From CAWBUW01 sp963792075 (lineage in GTDB: Bacteria > Chloroflexota > Anaerolineae > Anaerolineales > UBA4823), in NCBI GenBank assembly GCA_963792075.1, contig CAWBUW010000007.1, forward strand, positions 682,001 through 746,000: 64,000 bases of DNA. Direction: 5' to 3'. The number at the start of each line of letters is the position of its first letter. Position 1 is the first letter of the stretch. The notes below the pieces were generated by a model. It did not search any database. It saw only the letters and a list, made by a program, of their open reading frames with translations, and was not told the DNA's origin. Both the position numbers and the translations under genes were made by a program. Positions 44,753 through 53,747 of this stretch are shown piece by piece.

Positions 44753-46224
44753 GGACTTACCTTGAATACTTCAACGCTATGAGTTGGCAATGTCAGGCAG
44801 GTCAGATGATTCGCCATAACTCTTGCCTCCAATTGGTAGAGCAATCCGGTGATAGTTTTTCCTTGTTGGTCTGGCGCTAATTCCGCCAATGGAATTTCCA
44901 TCCCTCTAGGTTTGTCACTGCTATTGATTACCACAACCAGCGTTTCCTGGTTCAGTTGACGCCCATAAGCAATGAACCCACGATTACTAAAGAGGGGTTT
45001 AAAGGAACCCACCCGCAGACTGGGGTAGGTTTTTCTCAAGGCGATACAGCGTTTGAAGAAGCCCAAGAGTTCATGGTCCCATTGCGCCGTATCCCATGGG
45101 AAGCCAAAACGGCAATCTTCGGGAATTCGGCTTGGCCCATTCTTCAACCCAATTTCGTCCCCGTAATAAATGCAAGGCGTCCCTGGGTAAGTCATTTGAA
45201 CCAGCGTAGCGAACTTGACCATCTCTACGCTGTTTCCTGCCAGGTTAAAAAACCGGGGCATATCATGGCTATCCAGGCTGTTTAGTTGGGCTAACACGGC
45301 TTCCTTTGGGTAAAGATGCACGAGTTCGTCCAGTCGCTTCAAAAAGGAGGCTGCGTCTAATTCGGGTGTGGCTGGCAAACCCATCATGCCCTTTTCCAAC
45401 TCGCGGTTGATATGGTCTCCACCGAAGAAACCCAGGCAGGCCTGAGTAAACTGGTAGTTCATCACACCATCGAACTGGTCGCCAGCGAGCCAATGCTGTG
45501 CTTCCCAAGGAATTTCACCCACAAGATAAGCTTCAGGGTTGATGGATTTCACCATGTAACGGAATTCGCGCCAGAAATCATCATCTTTTATTTCAAATGG
45601 TACATCCAGCCGCCAGCCATCAATTCCCTTTTCAATCCAGTAGCGTGCCACATCAAAAATAAACTGGCGCACTTGCGGGTTCCGAGTATTAAACTTAGGC
45701 AATGGCGGTAAACCTACCCAGCAATCGTAATTGGGATTTCCCGGCCCATAAGCATTGAGCGGATAACCATAAATGGTGAACCAATCCGCAAATGGGGAAG
45801 ATGCGCCCATTTCCAGAATATGGTTGAATTGAAAAAAGCCACGGCTGGCATGGTTGAATACCCCATCGAGTACAATGCGCATCCCGCGACGATGTGTTTC
45901 CTGGAGGAGCTCGTCGAAAGCTGCATTACCGCCCAGCAAAGGATCCACCTGATAATAATCATGCGTGTGATAACGGTGATTTGATGCAGATTGGAAAATT
46001 GGATTGAGGTACAAAGCTGTGATGCCAAGGTCTTGTAAATAATCCAGTTTTTCGACAATGCCCAGCAAATCCCCACCTTTGAAGCCATAAACCGATGGGC
46101 GATCTTCCCACGGCTCTAAGTTCCCAGGTTTGATGACTCGGGAGCTCGAAGCAAAACGGTCCGGAAAGATTTGGTAGAAAACAGCATGTTTTACCCATTC
46201 GGGCGTGATGAACTGAGGCATCAT
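44749..46224 (-). CDS. GH13 alpha-glucan hydrolase (neopullulanase/maltogenic type)
   Basis: A 491-residue alpha-amylase-family enzyme. Conserved regions are DGVFNHASRGF, GWRLDVP (nucleophile aspartate 207), LVGEIPWEA (acid/base glutamate 237) and SLDSHDMPRF (histidine 320, aspartate 321). The HYHTHDYYQVDP-like stretch near residue 85 resembles cyclomaltodextrinases, but the N-terminal CBM34 domain is missing. There is no signal peptide, so it acts on glycogen or imported maltodextrin. It lies between a PP2C phosphatase gene (20 bases upstream) and an ABC exporter. Confidence 0.9.
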   Translation of the reverse strand: MMPQFITPEWVKHAVFYQIFPDRFASSSRVIKPGNLEPWEDRPSVYGFKGGDLLGIVEKLDYLQDLGITALYLNPIFQSASNHRYHTHDYYQVDPLLGGNAAFDELLQETHRRGMRIVLDGVFNHASRGFFQFNHILEMGASSPFADWFTIYGYPLNAYGPGNPNYDCWVGLPPLPKFNTRNPQVRQFIFDVARYWIEKGIDGWRLDVPFEIKDDDFWREFRYMVKSINPEAYLVGEIPWEAQHWLAGDQFDGVMNYQFTQACLGFFGGDHINRELEKGMMGLPATPELDAASFLKRLDELVHLYPKEAVLAQLNSLDSHDMPRFFNLAGNSVEMVKFATLVQMTYPGTPCIYYGDEIGLKNGPSRIPEDCRFGFPWDTAQWDHELLGFFKRCIALRKTYPSLRVGSFKPLFSNRGFIAYGRQLNQETLVVVINSSDKPRGMEIPLAELAPDQQGKTITGLLYQLEARVMANHLTCLTLPTHSVEVFKVSP

Positions 46225-46244
46225 AACCTGTTCCTTTGGATAAG

Positions 46245-49200
46245 CTATAAGATTTGGCTGGGGGGAATATACCTGATCGCTACCAGCGTTACATCATCAG
46301 ATATAGGCGCTCCCTCGGTGTATTCGCTGATTGAATCTTCAATCGCTTGTAATAGGTCACAAGCTTGCGCATCCTTGTTTTCCTGGATAACCTCTCGTAG
46401 TTTCCCTTCACCAAACATTTCACCCTCAGTGGAAAAAGCTTCGGTAACCCCATCCGTGTAGAATACGAGCAAATCGTGAGGTTCCAATTGATAATTGAGC
46501 TCTCCAATTGTGATCTCTTCAACTACACCCAGAGCCATTCCGGTCGTAGGGAGCCTTTCGACCCGGCCTGTATATGAATAAAGCAGCGGATAATTGTGAC
46601 CGGCATTGGCGTAGGCCACTTTCCCGGTGTCAAGTGAGATCACTGCGTAAGCCACGGTGACAAACATTCCATGCTTGGATTCGCTGACGAGTAGATCGTT
46701 CACGCGTTTTAACACTGCCGCTGGAGAAAGCATCTCTCGGGCAGTTGCCCGGATCAGTGTACGGATCAAGGTCATATACAGAGCGGCAGGCATTCCTTTA
46801 TCCGCCACATCCGCGATCACAATCCCTAAATGATTATTAGCGAGCTCAATTGCATCGTAGAAATCCCCCCCTACCTCACGTGCTGGTTTCCAACGAATAT
46901 CCAGATCCCAACCAGGAGGCTGCGGTAAGACTTCAGGTAAGAAAGTCTGCTGGATATCACGCGCCAGTTGCATTTCCCGTTCCAGGCGTTCCCGTTCCAG
47001 CACCTCGCACTGGAGCAGATCATTCTGGATCGCCATTGCAGCTTGCTGGGTGATACCTGTGGTGATTTCCTGGCGTTTTTCTCGGATGTGTACAGACGGG
47101 ATCCCGGCGTTTTCCATTTCCTGGGTCAGCATCACGCCCAAGACGATGCCTTTGACCGCCAAGGGATACGCGAAAAGCAAGTTGTTCTGTAATTTCAGGT
47201 GGTCTTTGTTTTCAACAGCCTCGATACCTTCGTTTTCGCTGCTCCGTTCCAGACTGACCAGGGCGTAATCCAGGTCAGTCAAACCTGGCCAGGAGATCGG
47301 GGGTTCGGAATCTTCGTTGAAAGCGTGATATGCCAGCCCATTCCTTAAGCGCACAGCTTCCAAGAAAGGAAAATCTTCTGGGCGGTAGGAAGGCTGTAAT
47401 TCGTTGATCTCTGTCTTGCTGATTCCATAGGTCTGTGAAATTTTGAAGGATTCATTGGCGCTATCCCAAAGAAAGATCGCACAGCGTTTTACCCCAACCA
47501 AGATGGGCATCAGACGCACAATGGCTTCCAGGATTTCTGCCAGTGCATTCAGGCTGACAATTGCCTGGGCAACTTGCAGCAGGGCTACAGAAACATACGC
47601 CTCTTCTTTCTGTGCTTTCAAAAGTTGGATATTTTCTACAGCTACCGCGGTCTGCTGGGCAATTCCTTGAACGATTGCAAACCGGTCCTCCAGGTTAATC
47701 GTATGTTTGTTGCCGTTGATAATATTTCCCTGGGATAATTGATATGCTACCAGCATGGCGCCCATGATTTCGCCATGAGCTATCATGGGCACGATTGCTA
47801 CAGATTGCAGTTCCTGAGTATCCGGCTGGCTGTAGAGCAGGCGTAATACGGAACTCTCCGCCAAATTTTCCTGGCTTATGAACACCACCTGGCGCGAGAA
47901 AAACAACTGATCAAACGCCAATTTATCTCCCAGTGCAATTCGCCACTGGCTGAATATTTGCATTTTGGCGTCGTCCAACCCATGTGCGGTGGCTGGGAGA
48001 AAGGATTCCTCTAAATCATCCCAGAGAAAGATTCCACAAGAACTCAATCCGATCAGCATGGGTGTGATCCGCACCATAGTTGCTAAAAGCTCTTCGAGAG
48101 TTGCGAGAGATTGGGTGGCTTCTGCAACTTCGAGCAAGACAGTGGAAACCCAAGCCTGGTCGTGGGCTGCCTCATATAAGCGGGTGTTTTCGATGGCGAC
48201 GGCTGCGTAGCTGGCAAACGTAGCCGTCATCATTTGAGATTCGCTCCCGTACCGGTTTTGAGTATGGTGTCCCAACAACAGCAGTCCAAAAGGTTGGTCT
48301 GCGACGCGCAGCGGGGCTGTAATCGCTGAATGGTTAGATGGGAACCCCAGGCAAGTACTCAAAGGGTCCGCAGGCATAACAGGTGTATGGATCAGCGGTA
48401 AATCGGTTTGTAGACCTTGCAGGAGCCAGGATTGGTCTGCCGTCGGTGCCGAACATGCTTGCAGGATTTCCTTTGTTTTATCTTGCCACGATTCGCTATT
48501 CTGTACCGCCAAATCTTCGGATAAACGCACCGCCGCCAGGTATAACTCGGGATATGATTCAGTTGGGTCCTTGTTTTCTTCCTGCAAGAGCCAGATTGCC
48601 GCATAGTCGCATGGCAGTGCTCGGTGCAGCTCACTTAAAATGAGATCCAATACTTGATTTAGATCAGCATCAGCCGTGAGCAGAACGGCTACTTCACGCA
48701 TACTGTCGGAAACTTGCCGCCGCCACTGTTCAGATCGGTAAAGATTGGCATTCCGCATAGCGATAGCGACATTGGCTGCGAAAGTCTCCAGGAGAAAACG
48801 GTCATCCTCTCCAAATGCAGAAGGTAAATCACTCTGCAAATCTAATACGCCCAATACTTCATCACCAAATGTCAAGGGCACAGCAATTTCAGAGCGAATG
48901 TGCGGGCTGTATTCATTCCAGGGTCGATAAAATTCGCGATTGCTTGTTTCTGAAATGATAACGGTTTCGCCCTTCTGCACGACCCATGGAATTAATTGGT
49001 CTTTATTATCCAAGTCAAAAGATAACGTTTCCCCTTGCATGTTCAACAAACGAAGTTCGTTGCCTGCCTGGTAGCTGACTTGCTTTCGCATTGGCTGCAC
49101 CATGAAAACGTGCACATGTGGGTACCCCATTTGTTTGTGAAGCAGACGGGCTACCTCGTTAAGGAGATCATCCAGATTGAGAATTGAAATAATGGCATTC

Positions 49201-50288
49201 GATACCTGGGAAATGGATGATAACTGCTCGGCGCGTTTATGTACATCGCTGTACAAACGGGCGTTTTCTACCGCAGTTGCGATGTGATCAGCCAGAGCGC
49301 GCAGAACAAGCATGTCTGTGTCATCAAAAGTATTCAATTGGTTGGATTGCACATCCAACACACCCAATACACGCATCCCGATCTTCAAAGGCAGCGCCAC
49401 CTCGGCTTGAGTTTCAGGAAGCGCATCCATCACACGGTAAAATTGGTTGTGGCTGACATCATTGGCGATGATTTCACTGCCAGTTTGTGCCACGGTGCCG
49501 ATGATCCCTTCTCCCAGTTGGACTGATATCAAGAGGGGGATCCTCTTTTCAATGTCGTCTGGTTCTTCTCCCCCCCATACCCCCTCCCCTTGCTGAGGGA
49601 AAAGTGGGCCAGCGCTGCCACGAAAACGTAACTGTTCTTGGGATGCCTCTACGGTACAGATCGCGACGAAATAATATTTGAACGTCAATAAAATCAGCCC
49701 CGTTACATGCCGGGCCAACTCATCAAGGTCCATCACATCCGTGATTTGCGCGCTTACAGAACGGACCAGAGAAAGCATTTCCAAGCGGTGTCGGTCGACC
49801 CATATTCGGTTAGATGCTTGCAGTGCAAATGCACACTGCCTGGAGATATCATCTAAGAAATCGATCTCTTGTTGGCTGAAGGCAGGACCGTTCGGGCGTT
49901 TCAGGCTGAATGCACCGATCAATGCCTGGTCGAAGAGAATAGGCGCTGCCAACACAGTACCTTTGGCCAATGGTTGTTTCTTTGACCGTTTACGTTGTGG
50001 ACCAGAAGGCATATGTTTGAATTCTTCTTGCATCACCTTTCTGGCTTCACAAGCATCCTGAACTAACTGGGAAGGGGGATTTGGATCCGGTGGTACCTCG
50101 TGGAAATCCCGGTTCATATAAACTTCTGGCCTGATCCATAGGTCTGCCTGGCAGCCAAAGAGTTGCTCTATCGTTTCAATGATCATTGCATGTTGAGCAA
50201 CCGGCAAATCTTCGCGCATGATTCGTTCGCCGAGATATAAAATCTGGCGCCATTTGGGTTGATCTGGCTGCAATCCATTGCTGTTCAT
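46245..50288 (-). CDS. PP2C phosphatase (RsbU/SpoIIE type) with six tandem GAF domains
   Basis: A 1347-residue soluble protein. About six GAF-type modules follow each other (roughly 20-165, 170-350, 360-530, 545-715, 720-915, 920-1100), several sharing GVLDVQS or GVLDLQS strands. The PP2C domain starts with DIQQTFLPEVLP near 1110. Its metal-binding aspartates lie in GGDFYD, ADVADKG, YTDGVTEA and SDDVTLVA. RsbU-type phosphatases remove phosphate from a STAS anti-anti-sigma factor when sensors are triggered. The start overlaps the anti-sigma kinase gene (ATGA), and the STAS gene lies two genes upstream, so substrate and opposing kinase are at hand. The ligands of the GAF domains are unknown. 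Confidence 0.92.
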   Translation of the reverse strand: MNSNGLQPDQPKWRQILYLGERIMREDLPVAQHAMIIETIEQLFGCQADLWIRPEVYMNRDFHEVPPDPNPPSQLVQDACEARKVMQEEFKHMPSGPQRKRSKKQPLAKGTVLAAPILFDQALIGAFSLKRPNGPAFSQQEIDFLDDISRQCAFALQASNRIWVDRHRLEMLSLVRSVSAQITDVMDLDELARHVTGLILLTFKYYFVAICTVEASQEQLRFRGSAGPLFPQQGEGVWGGEEPDDIEKRIPLLISVQLGEGIIGTVAQTGSEIIANDVSHNQFYRVMDALPETQAEVALPLKIGMRVLGVLDVQSNQLNTFDDTDMLVLRALADHIATAVENARLYSDVHKRAEQLSSISQVSNAIISILNLDDLLNEVARLLHKQMGYPHVHVFMVQPMRKQVSYQAGNELRLLNMQGETLSFDLDNKDQLIPWVVQKGETVIISETSNREFYRPWNEYSPHIRSEIAVPLTFGDEVLGVLDLQSDLPSAFGEDDRFLLETFAANVAIAMRNANLYRSEQWRRQVSDSMREVAVLLTADADLNQVLDLILSELHRALPCDYAAIWLLQEENKDPTESYPELYLAAVRLSEDLAVQNSESWQDKTKEILQACSAPTADQSWLLQGLQTDLPLIHTPVMPADPLSTCLGFPSNHSAITAPLRVADQPFGLLLLGHHTQNRYGSESQMMTATFASYAAVAIENTRLYEAAHDQAWVSTVLLEVAEATQSLATLEELLATMVRITPMLIGLSSCGIFLWDDLEESFLPATAHGLDDAKMQIFSQWRIALGDKLAFDQLFFSRQVVFISQENLAESSVLRLLYSQPDTQELQSVAIVPMIAHGEIMGAMLVAYQLSQGNIINGNKHTINLEDRFAIVQGIAQQTAVAVENIQLLKAQKEEAYVSVALLQVAQAIVSLNALAEILEAIVRLMPILVGVKRCAIFLWDSANESFKISQTYGISKTEINELQPSYRPEDFPFLEAVRLRNGLAYHAFNEDSEPPISWPGLTDLDYALVSLERSSENEGIEAVENKDHLKLQNNLLFAYPLAVKGIVLGVMLTQEMENAGIPSVHIREKRQEITTGITQQAAMAIQNDLLQCEVLERERLEREMQLARDIQQTFLPEVLPQPPGWDLDIRWKPAREVGGDFYDAIELANNHLGIVIADVADKGMPAALYMTLIRTLIRATAREMLSPAAVLKRVNDLLVSESKHGMFVTVAYAVISLDTGKVAYANAGHNYPLLYSYTGRVERLPTTGMALGVVEEITIGELNYQLEPHDLLVFYTDGVTEAFSTEGEMFGEGKLREVIQENKDAQACDLLQAIEDSISEYTEGAPISDDVTLVAIRYIPPSQIL

Positions 50289-50758
50289 GCAGCCTTCTCC
50301 TTGTGTTTAATCAAGACTAAGAAATTACCGCTAGAATCCATTGGCTTTTCGCTGTTGGCTGGTTCGAAATGGAATTTTACCTCATCCATTAACTGGCGGA
50401 TAAAATAGAGCCCCAGACCGCCCTTGGCCCGGGTGGATAAATCAGAAGTTGTGTTGGGAGGAGGAATTTCGGCAGGGCTGAAAGGTTCTCCATGATCATG
50501 CAATTCTATGTAAAGAGCGTGACCATCAACGGCACAGGTACATTCGATCTCACCCATCCCCCGGATACTATGATAAGCGTGCTCCACAATATTCGAACAG
50601 GCTTCGTCAACGGCAAGTTGAATGGAATAGGCTACCGATATATCAAAACCTGCTGCTCCAGAGGCTCTACGAACAAAATCCCCGATTTCTTTCAAGCTTT
50701 CAAAACTGGCGGGGAATACTTTCTTTTCTTGATAGAAAGGAGGACTTTCGGTGTTCAC
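50285..50758 (-). CDS. RsbW/SpoIIAB-like anti-sigma serine kinase
   Basis: A 157-residue GHKL-type ATP-binding protein. The N box reads AVDEACSNIVEHAY near 48-61, the G1 region is HDHGEPFSP and the G2 box is KGGLGLYFIRQLMDEV. It should phosphorylate the STAS partner or hold a sigma factor. The GTG start at 50758 has GAAGG five bases ahead. Its end overlaps the PP2C gene. No sigma factor gene is in the window. Confidence 0.9.
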   Translation of the reverse strand: MNTESPPFYQEKKVFPASFESLKEIGDFVRRASGAAGFDISVAYSIQLAVDEACSNIVEHAYHSIRGMGEIECTCAVDGHALYIELHDHGEPFSPAEIPPPNTTSDLSTRAKGGLGLYFIRQLMDEVKFHFEPANSEKPMDSSGNFLVLIKHKEKAA

Positions 50759-50806
50759 TCAGCCTTCATTGGACCCGAAAACAGGCTGCCCAACAATCCC
50801 TTTATC

Positions 50807-50894
50807 GTGGTGTTCACCCCATGCAAGTGTGGGGTTGAACATCACGATAACTCCTTTCTGTGGTGGTGGGCAACCCCAAAAGAAGCTTTTGGGG
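50807..50894 (-). promoter_or_regulatory. Two hairpins between STAS and anti-sigma genes
   Basis: The 167-base gap holds one hairpin at 50807-50844 (GTGTTCACCCCA pairs with TGGGGTTGAACAT, near-perfect) and a second at 50874-50894 (CCCCAAAAG, loop AAG, CTTTTGGGG). Neither has a T tract on the minus strand. They may process or partly attenuate the message so that less kinase than STAS protein is made. That is inference. Confidence 0.55.
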
Positions 50895-50925
50895 ACGGGC
50901 TCGTATGAATTTGAGTCTACAGGAT

Positions 50926-51261
50926 CTAGAAGCTGCCCACCGCGCTGGTTAATTCGTCACTAAATTTGAAGAGCGGCACAAATCCAGCAAGATCTAATGT
51001 CTCATAAATCGGCTTGGGCACGCCAACCAAAATCACCTCACCGCGGTTGAAATGTTTGCAGGTCTTTTGTACATCAATAAGTACCCGTAAACCTGCACTC
51101 GAAACATATTCTATCGCAGTCATATCGATGACGATATTGAATCTACCAGCATTGGTGATTTCACCTAATGCCTCTCCAAATCGTGGAGCGGTGAAACTAT
51201 CCACCCGTCCAGTCACTGAAATGACATCGCAGCGTTTATGTTCCGTGATGTTTATTTCCAT
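50926..51261 (-). CDS. STAS-domain anti-anti-sigma factor (RsbV/SpoIIAA-like)
   Basis: A 111-residue single STAS domain. The phosphorylation loop is VSSAGLRVL, with serine at about residue 55-56, preceded by NIVIDMTAIEY. Dephosphorylated STAS protein binds the anti-sigma kinase and frees its target. GGGAGG lies 5 bases before ATG 51261. As first gene of the run it supplies the switch read by the RsbW-like kinase and the six-GAF phosphatase. Confidence 0.93.
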   Translation of the reverse strand: MEINITEHKRCDVISVTGRVDSFTAPRFGEALGEITNAGRFNIVIDMTAIEYVSSAGLRVLIDVQKTCKHFNRGEVILVGVPKPIYETLDLAGFVPLFKFSDELTSAVGSF

Positions 51262-51306
51262 GCCAACCTCCCAATGTATTCAATTCCGGTGAAAAAAACT
51301 GGAAAT

Positions 51307-51312
51307 ATTATA
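51307..51312 (-). promoter_or_regulatory. Candidate -10 box of the partner-switch operon
   Basis: TATAAT on the minus strand lies about 46 bases upstream of the STAS start, in the divergent gap to trmFO. TTGACC on the same strand is only 4 bases further out, too close to be its -35, so the match is partial. Confidence 0.4.
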
Positions 51313-51349
51313 TCATGGTCAAATCCAATTTTATCGCTTATCATTTCGG

Positions 51350-52740
51350 ATGATGAAATTTTCCCAACCTGAATTGACAATTATCGGTGGAGGATTGGCC
51401 GGGAGTGAGGCAGCCTGGCAAGCCGCAGCACGCGGTTTGCATGTTCATTTGTATGAAATGCGCCCGGGCATAGCCACTGGGGCTCACCAGACTTCTTTCT
51501 TGGCTGAACTGGTATGTTCGAATTCGTTGGGCTCCTTGCAGCCCGACCGTGCACCTAGTCTGTTAAAGAGGAACTGCGCGCCTTAGGTTCTTTCTTGTTG
51601 ACTTGTGCAGAAGAAACTGCCGTGCCTGCAGGTGAGGCGCTGGCTGTGGACCGGGATGCCTTTGCAAGAAAGGTAACTATGGCGATTGAACAAAATCCAA
51701 ACATCGAAATCATTCGTCAAGAAATGCATCGCATTCCAGAAATGCCCGTTGTGATTGCATCAGGACCGCTCACCTCAGCCAGTCTTTCGCAATCTATCGC
51801 TGACCTGACCGGACAGGAACACCTGTATTTTTTTGATGCGATCGCTCCAATCATCCACGCAGAATCGATCAACCTGGAACTCGCTTATAAGGCCTCACGC
51901 TATAATCAGGGCGAAAGCGGGCAGGGGGACTACATTAACTGCCCGATGAACAAAGAAGAATATAATGCTTTTGTGGATGCGTTGCTTTCTGCGGAACGGG
52001 TTGAATTGAAGAGTTTTGAGTTGGAGCTTGAACATGGTGTCAAGGCCGGCTTGCACCATTTCTTTGAGGGCTGCCTGCCGATCGAAATTATGGCTCGCCG
52101 CGGGAAAGATTGTTTGGCTTATGGACCGCTTCGACCCGTTGGTTTGAAAGATCCACGAACAGGAAGTCGTCCCTATGCAGTCGTCCAATTAAGGCAGGAT
52201 AACCTGGCTGCCTCTTTGTATAACATGGTCGGCTTCCAAACGAATTTGACTTTCTCCGAACAACGCCGTGTGCTTCGTTTGATCCCCGGCCTGGAGAACG
52301 CAGAATTTGAACGTTTTGGCCAAATGCACCGTAATACTTTTATTTTCTCTCCGGCTGTGCTTCGCCCAACCCTTCAACATCGCAAACGAGATGACCTTTT
52401 CTTCGCCGGCCAAATTATTGGTGTGGAAGGGTATGCTGGCAATATTATGAGCGGTTTGATTGCCGGTTGGAATGCAGCCAGGTTGCTGCAAGGGCAGACG
52501 CCCTTGGTGTTACCTGAAGATACGATGACCGGCGCGCTGATAAACTACATTGTTCATGCCAGCCCTAAAGATTTTCAACCTATGAAGGCAAATTTCGGCT
52601 TATTGCCTCCGGTGGAACAAACCAATTTCCATCGCATCGGCAAACGTGGACGCGGCCAGGTTTATTCTGAACGTGCGATGATCTCACTGAAAAAATTCAT
52701 CCAAAACTTAGCCTCACCAGAAATTCAGGAACACAAATGA
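51350..52740 (+). pseudogene. trmFO: tRNA uridine-54 methyltransferase TrmFO, single-base frameshift
   Basis: Folate- and FAD-dependent enzyme that makes ribothymidine 54 of the tRNA T loop; 463 residues after repair. The first frame shows the flavin fold LTIIGGGLAGSEAAWQ and the TSFLAELVCSNSLGS stretch. It then breaks at an A run near 51565-51567, where LLKEELRALGS becomes LLKRNCAP and stops. Adding one A restores the family sequence. The second frame continues with DRDAFARKVT, the NCPMNKEEY and ARRGKDCLAYGPLRPVGL motifs and GVEGYAGNIMSGLIAG. Its stop overlaps the next start (ATGA). Loss would leave U54 unmodified unless another enzyme acts. Confidence 0.92.
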
Positions 52741-53630
52741 AAACACGAATTATATTGCTGATCTTGGTTGTAATTTTGATAGGCCTGGGCGCATTTCTAA
52801 TTGCATGGTCGCAAAGAGACGTATCTCAGAGCGTCGAAATTGGTAAGTTCAACGGGGACCGAGCTTTATCAGACATCCAACGCCAGGTAGGTTTTGGCCC
52901 ACGATTGCCAGGCAGCCCTGCCCAGGCTGAATTTCTCAAGTGGTTAACAGGTCAACTAAAAGACGCTGGTTGGCAAGTTGAAATTCAAGAGACCACCTAC
53001 CAGGGGAAATCGATCAAGAATCTCGTCGCCTCCAGGGGAGAGGGGAAATCCTGGTTGATTCTCGGCGCGCATTACAACTCTCGCCTGAGGGCAGATCATG
53101 ACCTGGAATTGGATAAACGCAGTGAATCCGTGCCAGGAGCCAATGATGGCGCTTCTGGGGTGGCTGTATTGTTAGAATTAGCCCGCGTCTTGCCTCCAGA
53201 TGTTGACCATAAGATATGGCTGGTTTTTTTTGATGCGGAGGATAATGGTGGCATCAAAGGTTGGGATTGGATTTTGGGATCGCGTGCTTTTGTTCAATCA
53301 CTACAAACCATGCCGGATGCCGCCATCATTGTGGATATGGTCGGCGATGCTGACCTGAAGATTCTTTGGGAACAAAATTCTGATCCACTGCTGACCCAAC
53401 AAATCTGGCAGACAGCGGCTGATTTGGGCTATAGTCAGTTTGTCCTCGAACCCAGATCTCCTATCCTGGATGACCATATTCCTTTTATAGAATCAGGTAT
53501 TCCTGCGGTTGATATTATTGATTTGGATTATCCTTACTGGCATACGACTCAAGATACCCTGGATAAAGTATCTGCGCAAAGTCTACAAGCTGTAGGAGAT
53601 ACGCTGTTGGCCTGGTTATTGAAGCCTTAA
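52737..53630 (+). CDS. M28 peptidase-fold protein, glutaminyl-cyclase-like
   Basis: A 297-residue protein with an N-terminal membrane anchor (IILLILVVILIGLGAFLIAW) and an extracytoplasmic M28 domain. Metal-site motifs are GAHYNSR, GANDGASGVAV, FFDAEDNG and YWHTTQDTLDKVS. The DDHIPFIESGIPAVDIIDLDYPYWHT stretch, read in pieces, matches animal and bacterial glutaminyl-peptide cyclotransferases, which form N-terminal pyroglutamate. The usual second glutamate reads as aspartate-asparagine (EDNG). It overlaps trmFO by four bases. A plain aminopeptidase is the alternative. Confidence 0.83.
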   Translation: MKTRIILLILVVILIGLGAFLIAWSQRDVSQSVEIGKFNGDRALSDIQRQVGFGPRLPGSPAQAEFLKWLTGQLKDAGWQVEIQETTYQGKSIKNLVASRGEGKSWLILGAHYNSRLRADHDLELDKRSESVPGANDGASGVAVLLELARVLPPDVDHKIWLVFFDAEDNGGIKGWDWILGSRAFVQSLQTMPDAAIIVDMVGDADLKILWEQNSDPLLTQQIWQTAADLGYSQFVLEPRSPILDDHIPFIESGIPAVDIIDLDYPYWHTTQDTLDKVSAQSLQAVGDTLLAWLLKP

Positions 53631-53631
53631 T

Positions 53632-53695
53632 TTAATGGTATGTGCGGGCGGCGTACGCCGCCCGCACATACCATTAACAACATTTCAACGCACCC
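53632..53695 (-). repeat. Family-2 palindromic element, left end lost
   Basis: A loopless 23-bp dyad at 53632-53677, centred on GGCGTACGCC, begins 2 bases after the M28 stop. The right end AACAACATTTCAACGCACCC resembles the right end of the element at 21759; the left outer repeat is absent. Confidence 0.82.
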
Positions 53696-53747
53696 AGGCA
53701 GAAATCGAAGGTTGGCAAAATTGTCAACCTGGCGTAAACTTAAGAGA

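Noticed and set aside
53640..53747. Longer start for the histidine kinase at 53640
   Set aside because: It would translate the repeat and lacks a ribosome site; ATG 53748 fits better.
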